Shown here in pieces: positions 36,596 through 45,024 of a stretch of DNA of 64,000 nucleotides. The notes under the pieces are model-generated. The model saw only the letters and a program-made list of their open reading frames with translations. It made no database searches and was not told where the DNA came from. The stretch is from NCBI GenBank assembly GCA_025054835.1, contig JANWZQ010000190.1, positions 1 through 64,000 of the forward strand. The letters are read 5' to 3'. Made by a program: the position numbers and the translations under genes. How positions within the stretch are numbered: the first letter of the stretch is position 1; every line of letters begins with the position of its first letter. The stretch comes from Chthonomonadaceae bacterium (GTDB lineage Bacteria; Armatimonadota; Chthonomonadetes; Chthonomonadales; Chthonomonadaceae).

Positions 36596-37882
36596 TCACT
36601 CCATGGTTCTGTGCAGGCTCAGAGGCACCTTCTCGCGTTCCGGGGTCAACGCAGCGTGGCTCCTGCGCATTCCGGGACTTCCGGGACGCACCCGGAGCCA
36701 GTAGCGCCGGATCAGCACCCGGGCGATCGCTGCCATCGGGGCTGCGAAGAACATCCCCAGCAACGCGCCAATCTGCCCTCCGATCAGAACGCTTCCGACT
36801 TCCCCTCCCACGATCAGCACGACGATGATGACCACCGGATGCAACTCCATGCGATCGCCGATCAACAGGGGCATGATGAACTTGCTCTCCACGAAATGCA
36901 GCAGCGTGAAGAAGCCCAGCACAGCCAGCGCAACCGGCATCCCCTGACTGAGCCACGTGAGCAGAATGATGGGGATCCCCCCGATAATCGGTCCCACGAT
37001 GGGAATAGCACGCGTGATCCCGGCCAGCAATCCCAGGATCAATGAGTAGGGCACCCGCAACCAGGCCAGGCCAACCCCGACCACCACGCCAGCCAGCAGA
37101 CACAGGATGAACTGCCCGGCAACGAAGGAGCGCATGATCAGATTGAACTCATGCAGTACTCGCACCGTCTCCCGCAGGCGATTGCGTGGTACCAGTCCTA
37201 CAAACTCGCGCTTCAGTTTGTGCCCGTCAATCAGAAAGTAGAAGGCGAGCACAGGTAGCAGCACAATCTCCACGATGTACTTCAGACTGTGCAGGGCCTT
37301 CTCACCGGTCTCGGTAGCGGTCTCCTCCAGACTGTCGATGAACTTCGACTCAACCAACCACTTCTCGATCCGGGCGGACGAGGCCCACTCGGGCGCAGAG
37401 GCATCGTAACGCTGCCGCATGGTGGCGATACGTTGCTGCAACTCCTGCTGACCGGCCTTGCTGGTCATCGCGCGAAACTGCGCCACAAACGGCGTGACCA
37501 CCAGCTTACCACCGTACCACAGAAGCAGTCCGGCCAGAATAAACACGTACAGGGTCGCGTAGGTCCGCACGGCATGACGTCGCAGACGCACCTGAAGCGC
37601 CGGTGGAGAGGGGCGGCCCAGCACAACCTGCCGGTAATACCTCTGGAACGCCACTACCATGCTGGCCATGAAGGAGTGTAAACGCACAAAGGACGGGCGC
37701 CGGCAGAGCCACTCCACGATCGGGTCGAACACGTAGGCGAAGATGGCCGCGGCGATGAGCGTCGCGATCACGGAGCGCAGGCGATACCCTGCGTAGACGA
37801 TGACAGCTACCAGCACCAGGCGACCCAGCAATCGCCAGATGACGTTTACGGTTCCCTCCGCACGCCCCATCCACACAGACAT
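36596..37882 (-). CDS. AI-2E family (TqsA/PerM-like) membrane transporter
   Basis: 428 residues with the family layout: two N-terminal helices (VIWRLLGRLVLVAVIVYAGYRL, LIAAAIFAYVFDPIVEWL), a long soluble insert, then a cluster of helices with YIVEIVLLPVLAFYFLIDG, GQFILCLLAGVVVGVGLAWL, ITRAIPIVGPIIGGIPIILL and FVESKFIMPLLIGDRMELHPVVIIVVLIVGGEV. The last two are the most conserved family segments. The substrate of such exporters is not safely predicted. I chose ATG 37882 (MSVWMGRAEG), which starts near the first helix. It is preceded by a plausible promoter at 37907-37935. Confidence 0.88.
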   Translation of the reverse strand: MSVWMGRAEGTVNVIWRLLGRLVLVAVIVYAGYRLRSVIATLIAAAIFAYVFDPIVEWLCRRPSFVRLHSFMASMVVAFQRYYRQVVLGRPSPPALQVRLRRHAVRTYATLYVFILAGLLLWYGGKLVVTPFVAQFRAMTSKAGQQELQQRIATMRQRYDASAPEWASSARIEKWLVESKFIDSLEETATETGEKALHSLKYIVEIVLLPVLAFYFLIDGHKLKREFVGLVPRNRLRETVRVLHEFNLIMRSFVAGQFILCLLAGVVVGVGLAWLRVPYSLILGLLAGITRAIPIVGPIIGGIPIILLTWLSQGMPVALAVLGFFTLLHFVESKFIMPLLIGDRMELHPVVIIVVLIVGGEVGSVLIGGQIGALLGMFFAAPMAAIARVLIRRYWLRVRPGSPGMRRSHAALTPEREKVPLSLHRTME

Positions 37883-37906
37883 GCCCCGTGACCTCTGCTC
37901 TGCATA

Positions 37907-37935
37907 CTTATAGTATCTGAATGACGAACGACCAA
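37907..37935 (-). promoter_or_regulatory. Promoter of the AI-2E-type gene
   Basis: TTGGTC (37935-37930), 17-bp spacer, TATAAG (37912-37907) on the minus strand. The -35 overlaps one arm of an inverted repeat (ACGACCAACG at 37928-37937, CGTTGGTCGT at 37951-37960), which may also serve the end of secDF. Confidence 0.5.
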
Positions 37936-37988
37936 CGCGGAATGTTGTCACGTTGGTCGTCCGTTACGCTCTGTGCCTGCCCGACCTG

Positions 37989-40538
37989 TTACATGCGCCG
38001 TCGACGCTGCGGATGGCGCCGTGGCGCCGACGGTCTGGAAGATGTGGCCCGTGGTGCAGGCGTCTGCACCGGGGCCCCCTCCACGTCCTCACCGTCTGAC
38101 GCTTCCGTGGACTGTACAGGAGTTGCCGTCGGGGTTGCCGGGGCCACCAGAGGACGGTCACCCGGGTCGGTTTTCAACGTCCGTGTCGGGGCCGCACGCC
38201 CGGTCAGCGTTCCTCCACCGGCCACAGCCAGCCCCATATCCCGCTGCTTCCACAGCACCAGCAGCACGCTGGCGTTGAAAATCGACGAGTAGGTGCCACT
38301 GATGATACCGATCAACAACGCGCCAGTGAACTGGTGCACCGTCGGGCCACCAAAAAGAAACAGTGCCAGCAACGTGAGCACGACGGTCAACGATGTGTAC
38401 ACCGACCGCTTGAGCGTCTGGTCAATGGACCGATCCGCGATATCACTGAAGCTTTCATCTTTCTGTCGGTGGCTCAGGTTCTCCCGGATCCGGTCGAACA
38501 CGATGATCGTATCGTGCACCGAAAAGCCGATGATGGTCAACATCGCGGTAACGAACAGGCCGTCTACCTGCCAGTTAGCCACCGCCCCCAGAATGGCAAA
38601 GGATCCCAGCACCACCAGAACGTCATGGATCAGGGCGATCACCGCACAGGTGCCATACTTCAGACCTTCCACAAAACCGCCAATGGCGAACCGGAACGCC
38701 AGGTAGAGCACAATCAGTACGGAGGCCAGGATCACCGACGTGAACGCATCCCGCACCAGCTCGCTGCTCACGGTCCCGCTCACGTTGGAGTAGGCAAACT
38801 GCTTGGTTCCCCCTCCCGGCGCAGGAGCCAGTGGCCCTACCCGGCTCACCAGCGCCTGCTCCACAGCAACACGCTCCGCATCGGTCAACTGTTTCATAGT
38901 GATGAACGCGGTCGACTCCGTGGATCCTGGCTCCGTAGAGACCACCACGCGACTATCCCTGTATGCCGGGTTGAGCGAGGTGAGTACACGCTGAATGCTG
39001 TCGGCAGAATGCCGTGTGGCAAATGGCGCCACAATCTCTGTGCCTCCACGGAAATCGATGCTGGGCTTGAGACCGCCCATCCCCACCGCGATCAGGCCGA
39101 TCAGCACCAGAGTGCCAGAAAGCCCGAGCCAGAGCCATTTGCGCTTCATGACCTGCAGGCGGATTGGAGGCTTCCGGCTCAGGCCATAGAGCGCCGGGTT
39201 GGTCGCCCACGACATGCCCACCAGTGAGAAGAGGAAGGTGCGCGTCACGGTGATGGCCGTGAACATGCTGATCACGACACCGATGCCCAGCGTCAACGCA
39301 AACCCGCGGATCGGGCCCGTGCCATAGTTGAACAGGATCACGCAGGTCAGGATCGTACAGACGTTGGAGTCGAAGATGGCCGTGAATGCACGCTTGAAAC
39401 CGGCGTCGATCGCAGCCCGCAGCGTCTTACCCGACAGGAGCTCCTCGCGCATGCGCTCGAAAATCAGAATGTTGGCATCCACGGCCATGCCGATCGAGAG
39501 GATGAATCCGGCGATACCGGGCAGGGTCAACGTAATCGGCACCAGCTTGAAGACCGCGAGGGAGAACACCGTGTAGAGCGCCAGCGCCACGTTGGCCAGG
39601 AACCCCGGCAGACGGTACCAGAGCAGCATGAACAGGACAACCAGCCCGAGACCGATCAGGCCGGCACGCGTGGTGGCGGCCACCGCTTCCTTGCCCAGTG
39701 TCGCCTCCAGCTTGCGGATCTCGATCTCCTCCAGTGGCACGGGCAGCGCGCCCGCGTTCAGCTGATCCGCCAGCATTTTGGCAGACTCCAGCGTGAAGTT
39801 CCCTTCGATCACTCCGCGATTGGAGATCACCGCGTTGATGGTCGGGGCGGTGAGCAAACGCTTGTCCAGAAAGATTGCCAAGTGTTTGCCCAGATTGGCC
39901 CGGGTGGTCTCCTCAAAGACACGCGCCCCCTCGGCATTGAACTCGAATTCAATCACCGGTTCGCCTGTGCCCGGGCTCAACACCACCTGACACCGGGGAA
40001 GCAGATCGCGCCCGGTCACAATGGGATCGCGACTGAAAATGGCGACCTCCATCTCCTCCGGGGTCAGGGGCTTGCCGGTCTCCTTGTTGATCAGCTCGTA
40101 CCCCTGCCCATCTTTAGAGGGAACGAGATCCCAGATGGCCGGTGCCGAACCGTCTTTGCTGCCCAGTTGCGGCAGCAAATAGAACTCCAGAGCGGCCGTG
40201 GTTTTGATCTGTTCGCGTGCCTGATCGATGTTTTTCAGGCCGGGCAGCTCCACAACGATCTGATCCGGGGCTTTGGTGAGGATAGTCGGTTCGGCGACGC
40301 CCATCGCGTTGACGCGGTTCTCCATGATGCGTCGCACCGCTTCGAGGTTTTCGGCTCGCCACGGTTTCTTCTCCCGCTTCTCATACTCCTCCGTCCTGGC
40401 GCGCAGGGTCACTCGCAAACCACCCTGAATGTCCAGTCCGTAGTAAGTGCGGATCCTCGGATTGAACGTCACATAGGTGGCGGCGACTGCCAGCGCAAGG
40501 ATGAACAGAAGCATCCAACGGTTCTGAATACCGGTCAA
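37989..40538 (-). CDS. secDF: Fused protein translocase subunit SecDF
   Basis: 849 residues, SecD followed by SecF in one chain. It uses the proton gradient to help pull exported proteins through SecYEG. The SecD half has the first helix at residues 9-24, YGLDIQGGLRVTL, periplasmic NIDQAREQIKTTAALEF, and the D4/D5 signature GMAVDANILIFERMREEL. The SecF half has SIDFRGGTEIVAPF and TIIGFSVHDTIIVFDRIREN. About 12 helices are expected. A Pro/Thr/Arg-rich tail follows the last helix. The start is TTG at 40538 with AGGAGG seven bases upstream, placed just before the first helix; the ATG-started longer frame would add about 140 residues of no known domain. It is preceded by a consensus promoter. Confidence 0.95.
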   Translation of the reverse strand: MTGIQNRWMLLFILALAVAATYVTFNPRIRTYYGLDIQGGLRVTLRARTEEYEKREKKPWRAENLEAVRRIMENRVNAMGVAEPTILTKAPDQIVVELPGLKNIDQAREQIKTTAALEFYLLPQLGSKDGSAPAIWDLVPSKDGQGYELINKETGKPLTPEEMEVAIFSRDPIVTGRDLLPRCQVVLSPGTGEPVIEFEFNAEGARVFEETTRANLGKHLAIFLDKRLLTAPTINAVISNRGVIEGNFTLESAKMLADQLNAGALPVPLEEIEIRKLEATLGKEAVAATTRAGLIGLGLVVLFMLLWYRLPGFLANVALALYTVFSLAVFKLVPITLTLPGIAGFILSIGMAVDANILIFERMREELLSGKTLRAAIDAGFKRAFTAIFDSNVCTILTCVILFNYGTGPIRGFALTLGIGVVISMFTAITVTRTFLFSLVGMSWATNPALYGLSRKPPIRLQVMKRKWLWLGLSGTLVLIGLIAVGMGGLKPSIDFRGGTEIVAPFATRHSADSIQRVLTSLNPAYRDSRVVVSTEPGSTESTAFITMKQLTDAERVAVEQALVSRVGPLAPAPGGGTKQFAYSNVSGTVSSELVRDAFTSVILASVLIVLYLAFRFAIGGFVEGLKYGTCAVIALIHDVLVVLGSFAILGAVANWQVDGLFVTAMLTIIGFSVHDTIIVFDRIRENLSHRQKDESFSDIADRSIDQTLKRSVYTSLTVVLTLLALFLFGGPTVHQFTGALLIGIISGTYSSIFNASVLLVLWKQRDMGLAVAGGGTLTGRAAPTRTLKTDPGDRPLVAPATPTATPVQSTEASDGEDVEGAPVQTPAPRATSSRPSAPRRHPQRRRRM

Positions 40539-40670
40539 GACGAAACCTCCTGAGCGAACCTCATGATTGCAGCCAGCGGGGTTGACAGCGTGTCCTCGAC
40601 GACCTGCAATACGCGTGACACACCAATAAGCGCGAGGGCACTCTCTGCCCCGCGCGCAAAACATCGTTCT

Positions 40671-40700
40671 ATTATAGGGTGCGAGGCTCGGGAATGTCAA
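40671..40700 (-). promoter_or_regulatory. Consensus promoter of secDF
   Basis: TTGACA (40700-40695), 18-bp spacer, TATAAT (40676-40671) on the minus strand. The predicted start near 40664 gives a leader of about 125 nt. Confidence 0.8.
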
Positions 40701-40848
40701 GCATGCTCCGCCACTGGAACCAGCCTCCAACAGCCTGATCACAATTCGGCGAACCTTGCGTGATATACGTGCAAAGAAAGACGACAAGGAAGGGGGGAAC
40801 GTGCTGTCTAATTCTAAGCGCCGATCGTCGGAAAGCGAGAAGCATCGC

Positions 40849-41577
40849 ATGAGTGCCACGCCTTCCCCCCTGTCCATTGCTGTGCTGGTCTCGGGTACCG
40901 GCCGGGGGTCCAATCTGGGTGCGTTGATCGACGCCTGTGCGCATGGTGAGATCCATGGCAAGATCGTTCTGGTCATTGGAACACGCCGGGACGCACCGGC
41001 TCTGGAGCGAGCGGACGCCGCCGGAGTTCCTGTCGCGGTGGTCTCACCCCGGCAGTACGCTGACGATGAGGAGGGCTACGCGAACGCCCTGTTGCGTCTG
41101 CTGGATCGCTCTCAGGTCGACCTGATCTGTCTGGCCGGCTACCTGCGCAAACTTCCCGCGAAGGTGGTGACCGCCTACGCCGGACGCATTCTCAACATCC
41201 ATCCCTCGCTCCTGCCTCTGTTCGGCGGACAGGGCATGTACGGCCTGCACGTGCATCAGGCGGTGCTGGAGAGCGGTATGAAAGTGTCCGGTTGCACCGT
41301 GCACTTTGTGGACGAGCACTACGACACCGGGCCCATTGTGATCCAGACTCCGGTCCCTGTTCTGGACAACGATACCCCGGAGACACTGGCGGCACGGATC
41401 CTTCCAGAAGAACATCGTGCCTATGTGCGGGCTGTACAGCTGTTCGCGGCAGGCCGATTGCGCATCGACGGACGGCGTGTGCGCATCCTCCCGGAGACGC
41501 AGGCAGCACAAAGCGCCGATGAGCTTGAGATTGCAGCATATCAGGAACCGACAGTATCGGAAAGAAGGAAACCATGA
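40849..41577 (+). CDS. purN: Phosphoribosylglycinamide formyltransferase
   Basis: About 242 residues. It transfers a formyl group from 10-formyl-THF to GAR in purine synthesis. The fold begins IAVLVSGTGRGSNLGALIDAC; the GART motif region NIHPSLLPLFGGQGMYGLHVHQAVL and the active-site stretch SGCTVHFVDEHYDTGPIVIQ follow, with the catalytic Asn, His and Asp in place. I report the ATG at 40849 (MSATPSPLS), which is closest to the conserved start. A GTG at 40801 with AAGGAAGGGG upstream is an equally possible start and would add 16 residues. The stop overlaps the next ATG by four bases. Confidence 0.93.
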   Translation: MSATPSPLSIAVLVSGTGRGSNLGALIDACAHGEIHGKIVLVIGTRRDAPALERADAAGVPVAVVSPRQYADDEEGYANALLRLLDRSQVDLICLAGYLRKLPAKVVTAYAGRILNIHPSLLPLFGGQGMYGLHVHQAVLESGMKVSGCTVHFVDEHYDTGPIVIQTPVPVLDNDTPETLAARILPEEHRAYVRAVQLFAAGRLRIDGRRVRILPETQAAQSADELEIAAYQEPTVSERRKP

Positions 41578-42218
41578 GGAATCAACGCCTGTGGGCCGTC
41601 GCTTTCAGTCTTGTGTTGCTGGTCGGGGCAGGGACGCTCGCGGTGCGCGCCCGTGACAACACCCCCTCATCCCCGGTCATGGCCATGGTGGACATGAACC
41701 GGGTCTTTCAGGCATCCGATGCGCCTCAGAAACTGGCTCAGAAAACAGCGGAACTGGAGCAACAGGCCCTGCAGAAACTCCAGCAGATCGACAACGCGGC
41801 CTTCTTGCCTTTGCCAGAACTGCAGGAGTTGATTCGATTGCTGGCCCGAGCCACTCCCGGCCCGGAGGAACAGACCCGGCTGAAACAACTCCAGGAGATG
41901 GCAGACCGCCATGCGCGCCGTTTTCAGATGCTCACAGATCGGGGAGCGCTGAGCGATGCGGAGCGCAAAGAACTGGCGGACCTGACAGCTCGCCAGAGAC
42001 AGATGGCACAGGTCCTGCCGCGCATCCGCGAGGATCTACAGGCGGATGTCGCCGCACGAGTTGACGCTGTGCGGCGGGACCTCTATGCCCGATTGCGCGA
42101 GGTGGTAGGCCAGGTTGCCCGCGAAAAGGGGGTCACACAGGTCTTCTCTGCGGAGGCTCTGGTCTACTCGGTCAACGACCTGACGCCACAGGTGATCCAG
42201 AAGCTGAAGAAGCCGTAA
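41574..42218 (+). CDS. OmpH/Skp-like periplasmic chaperone
   Basis: 214 residues with a signal peptide (LWAVAFSLVLLVGAGTLAVRA). The body opens with MAMVDMNRVFQASDAPQKLAQKTAELEQQALQKL and ends DVAARVDAVRRDLYARLREVVGQVAREKGVTQVFSAEALVYSVNDLTPQVIQKL. The pattern of a short beta edge, a long coiled coil and a final ALVYS...DLT motif is that of OmpH/Skp, which shields unfolded outer-membrane proteins in the periplasm. A pair of predicted coils spans about residues 50-165. It overlaps purN by ATGA and so is translationally coupled. Confidence 0.85.
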   Translation: MRNQRLWAVAFSLVLLVGAGTLAVRARDNTPSSPVMAMVDMNRVFQASDAPQKLAQKTAELEQQALQKLQQIDNAAFLPLPELQELIRLLARATPGPEEQTRLKQLQEMADRHARRFQMLTDRGALSDAERKELADLTARQRQMAQVLPRIREDLQADVAARVDAVRRDLYARLREVVGQVAREKGVTQVFSAEALVYSVNDLTPQVIQKLKKP

Positions 42219-42293
42219 CCCGGAGCGGCACCTTCGCCGTACACTCTCCTGCTGTCAGGGATCCAGTGCGAAAAGGCCAGTGCGCGGAGAGCC

Positions 42294-43472
42294 ATGTGGA
42301 TATCAGAAGACACCCTGCGCGTTCTGCGTCAGCATCGAGACCTGCTCTGTGACCTCTGGGTCACTGCGGCGCAGATGCAACTGCCGCATCTGGAACCCCG
42401 TGCGCTGCGGAGACGGGGCGCGCTCCGCCGCTGCGTGAGCAACACGCTGACAGCGCTCTGCAAAGCCCACCGGGAACCACGCACCATGCAGCGTCAGGCC
42501 CGGGTTACAGCCCGTTGCGACGCGTGTGCAGCGCAGTGGGCCGCACTTCCGTTGCCCTGGCCGGAACTGCATCGTCTGCATCAGCTTCTCGCCGATATCT
42601 TGCAGGATCATCTCTCCACGCAGGGCGCCAGCCCCCCGGATCTGATAGCCATCGCGGGCTTTCTGAACCATCTGGAGGCGCAGGCCGCCGGTCTGCGCCT
42701 GACAGAGCTGGAGCAACAGGCACAGAGCCGACGTGACGAGAACCTGGCAGGCCACTACCTGGCCGGCCGCTTCCTCGCCAACGCTTCGCATGAGTTACGT
42801 ACCCCGTTGACCGTGATCCTGGGCTTCGCAGATCTGCTGCTGGAAGAGACCTATGGCCCGCTCTCCGTGTCACAGCGCGCTATTATCGGCCACATCGAGA
42901 ACGCAACACGCAACCTGCAGGAGATCGTGAACAATCTGCTGGACCTGCTGAAGGTACGCACGGGAGAACTCCAGCTCTTCTACCGGCCCGTCGAGGTAAT
43001 GCAACTGATCCATGAGATGTACTATCTTCTTTCCCCGCTGGCCGCTCGCAAGCGGGTGCGCTTCGAGATCGTCAATGGCGCTCCTGTCGGCCACATCCGG
43101 GCTGATGAGAACATCCTGCGTCACATCGTCTACTATCTGCTGACCAGCTCACTGCGTGCCACGCCGGCCGATGGTCTGGTAGAACTCGGCGCACTGCGTC
43201 AGGAAGACACCGTCACCATTCTCATCCGGGACACGGCGCTGCACCTGCCCCCGGAAGTGCTGACCACTCTGAGCGATCCCTTTCCCCGTCTGGAGAACTC
43301 GCCGGCCCGGGGGTATGAGGGCTGGGAGGTAGGGCTTCCGCTGGTGCATCGCTACGTGGATCTGCACGGCGGCCGACTGGAAATTGATAGCCTGCCGGGC
43401 AGTGGTACTACCTTCCGCGTGATCCTGAACGCCGGCATGCAGCATCACCCCGTGGCACACCCCGGCGCTTGA
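42294..43472 (+). CDS. Cytosolic histidine-kinase-like protein with degenerate ATPase domain
   Basis: 392 residues with no membrane helix. The first 155 residues are helical and unknown. The HisKA box is FLANASHELRTPLTVILGFADLL with His166. The ATPase part is unusual. The N-box position reads DENILRHIVYYLLTSSLRAT, with neither expected Asn. The G1 box reads RDTALHLP where DxGxG is normal. The G2 region is GWEVGLPLV. ATP binding is therefore doubtful, and a phosphotransfer or scaffold role is more likely. The start is ATG at 42294 with GGAGAG upstream. It is co-directional with purN-ompH, and the tRNA promoter overlaps its last codon. Confidence 0.85.
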   Translation: MWISEDTLRVLRQHRDLLCDLWVTAAQMQLPHLEPRALRRRGALRRCVSNTLTALCKAHREPRTMQRQARVTARCDACAAQWAALPLPWPELHRLHQLLADILQDHLSTQGASPPDLIAIAGFLNHLEAQAAGLRLTELEQQAQSRRDENLAGHYLAGRFLANASHELRTPLTVILGFADLLLEETYGPLSVSQRAIIGHIENATRNLQEIVNNLLDLLKVRTGELQLFYRPVEVMQLIHEMYYLLSPLAARKRVRFEIVNGAPVGHIRADENILRHIVYYLLTSSLRATPADGLVELGALRQEDTVTILIRDTALHLPPEVLTTLSDPFPRLENSPARGYEGWEVGLPLVHRYVDLHGGRLEIDSLPGSGTTFRVILNAGMQHHPVAHPGA

Positions 43473-43497
43473 CACCCCCGGCAGAACACGGTACAAT
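43469..43497 (+). promoter_or_regulatory. Promoter of tRNA-Val
   Basis: TTGACA (43469-43474), 17-bp spacer, TACAAT (43492-43497). It overlaps the stop codon of the kinase-like gene, and the predicted start is about 7 bases before the tRNA. Confidence 0.85.
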
Positions 43498-43510
43498 GTT
43501 GTCGTTGCGC

Positions 43511-43582
43511 AGGCGGTTGGCTCAGGGGTAGAGCGCTTCCTTGACACGGAAGAGGTCAGTGGTTCAAATCCACTACCGCCTA
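43511..43582 (+). tRNA. tRNA-Val (anticodon GAC)
   Basis: 72 nt cloverleaf. The acceptor AGGCGGT pairs with ACCGCCT, followed by discriminator A. The D arm is GCTC/GAGC. The anticodon stem CTTCC/GGAAG encloses TTGACAC, giving anticodon GAC. The T arm AGTGG/CCACT encloses TTCAAAT. CCA is not encoded. Confidence 0.96.
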
Positions 43583-43766
43583 TTCCTCTCCTCAAACGGC
43601 TCTCCCCACCGGAAGGCAACGCCTCATGCCCACACCCTCTCACAGACCAGCGCGCGCTCTGCCTGTTCTCATCAGGAACAGACTCCCTTCATTGCCTCTA
43701 TCCCGGGCGTGCGTACTCTCATTCCCCTCCACTGCAGAGCCGATCACACGGAAGCGCCCGGCGCTC

Positions 43767-44606
43767 TCATAAACGTGCGACGAGCTTATCCACATACATT
43801 CTGGGGCCAACGATAACCGCCATGCCCTGATACAACTGAACAGAAATGCGCCCTGCCATCCATCCCGCCTGAAAAGAGGGCCTGTAGGTGAAAAAGCTGT
43901 GAGACCGGGTAGCGGGATGATAATCCAGTTGAGACAATGCCACATTCAGCCGGGCCATGAACGCTTCGCTGTTTGAAAATCCAACATGCACCGTTTCTTC
44001 CCTGAGGAACAACGCCGCCAGTAACCCTGTTAGCAGGCCGAAAACGAAGCCAGCGGAAAGCCCGAACGGAACCACCTCTCTCAACGGCCGGTTCTCCGCT
44101 ATGCTGTGCAACAGGGTCCAGCCAATGGCGAACGCCAGTCCGGTATGACTGCCCACAGCGATCGTTGTGCCGAGATACCCCCGGGGCTCCGGTACCAGAG
44201 ACGCCAGAGCAGATCGGCATGCCGGAGCACGCTGGTAATCCTGTGGCGGTGGCGCAAGGGACGCGTACGCCGATGGCAGTACAATGGCCTGCGTTTGATC
44301 TGGGTTGAACTGCGCGTGGAACGGATGACCGCACTGAGTGCAGACGGCCTCCGTAGGCGCCTGAGGCGTCTGACATCGCGGGCAGATTACCTTCCCGGTG
44401 TTGATATCGAATTGCAACGTGCTCTGCGGTTGCGGCGTAGCCCCCTGCTGCAGGAAATGAGTGGGGCCCTGCATTGCCTCCGCGTGACAGCGAGCACAGA
44501 GGTCATTCATTTGCTGGAGGATCGCGCGTGGCGTGTGCGTGCGACACCGACGACAGTAGAGAGGATTGATCCTGTCTTCATCGGTAAAGGCTGGTAACGG
44601 GATCAT
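43767..44606 (-). CDS. Zinc-ribbon membrane protein of unknown function
   Basis: 279 residues. Two Cys4 clusters lie in the first 95 residues: CRRCRTH...CARCH at 18-40, and CPRCQTP...CTQCGHPF near 75-95. A Pro/Gln-rich linker follows, then two membrane helices (GLAFAIGWTLLHSI, FGLSAGFVFGLLTGLLAALFL) and an alpha/beta C-terminal domain ending AVIVGPRMYVDKLVARL. I do not recognise the family. It converges on the tRNA and diverges from the lipoprotein operon across about 420 bp. The ribosome site (AGGT) is weak. Confidence 0.7.
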   Translation of the reverse strand: MIPLPAFTDEDRINPLYCRRCRTHTPRAILQQMNDLCARCHAEAMQGPTHFLQQGATPQPQSTLQFDINTGKVICPRCQTPQAPTEAVCTQCGHPFHAQFNPDQTQAIVLPSAYASLAPPPQDYQRAPACRSALASLVPEPRGYLGTTIAVGSHTGLAFAIGWTLLHSIAENRPLREVVPFGLSAGFVFGLLTGLLAALFLREETVHVGFSNSEAFMARLNVALSQLDYHPATRSHSFFTYRPSFQAGWMAGRISVQLYQGMAVIVGPRMYVDKLVARL

Positions 44607-45024
44607 CGGTTTCTACCTGTGTGCCGTCGCGGGAGAGCACCCGCAGAGAAGCGCAGGAGGCAACAGACACATGGCCCCGAACTACGACAGGGTTCGACGT
44701 AGAAAGCAGCATTCCTTCATAGATTGCTTTCAGAACGGTACTGCCTTTGACTGAAAGCAATCCCGGCACGGAGCGCTCATACACCGGGCATCCGCCACGG
44801 TGCAGGTGCACGCAGGTTCCAGGGTTGCTTGCCGCGCGCCAGACCGTTGCAAGAACAGGCAAACCGGCACGGTTTTTGCAACAGATCACGAGCGTGCAGA
44901 GTCAGGATGCCTCTGCGCTTCGCGACAACCGATACCGGTGCCGGGAGGAGCCCTCCGACCCACCACCGGCAGAACAGCTTTCCTGGCCGCAGCGCCAGCT
45001 CCCTCACGCAATCAGGAGGTCCCC
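44607..45024. other. 418-bp intergenic region with a perfect 12-bp inverted repeat
   Basis: Between a minus-strand membrane gene and a plus-strand lipoprotein operon. GATTGCTTTCAG (44722-44733) and CTGAAAGCAATC (44751-44762) form a perfect inverted repeat with a 17-nt spacer and no T tract. A second, bulged inverted repeat, GCAAACCG/CGGTTTTTGC, lies near 44860. I see no gene. Reading frames here are short and of atypical composition. Confidence 0.6.

Noticed and set aside
40539-40976. N-terminal extension of SecDF
   Set aside because: The extra sequence crosses the consensus promoter at 40671-40700 and lacks any known domain; TTG 40538 with AGGAGG is better.
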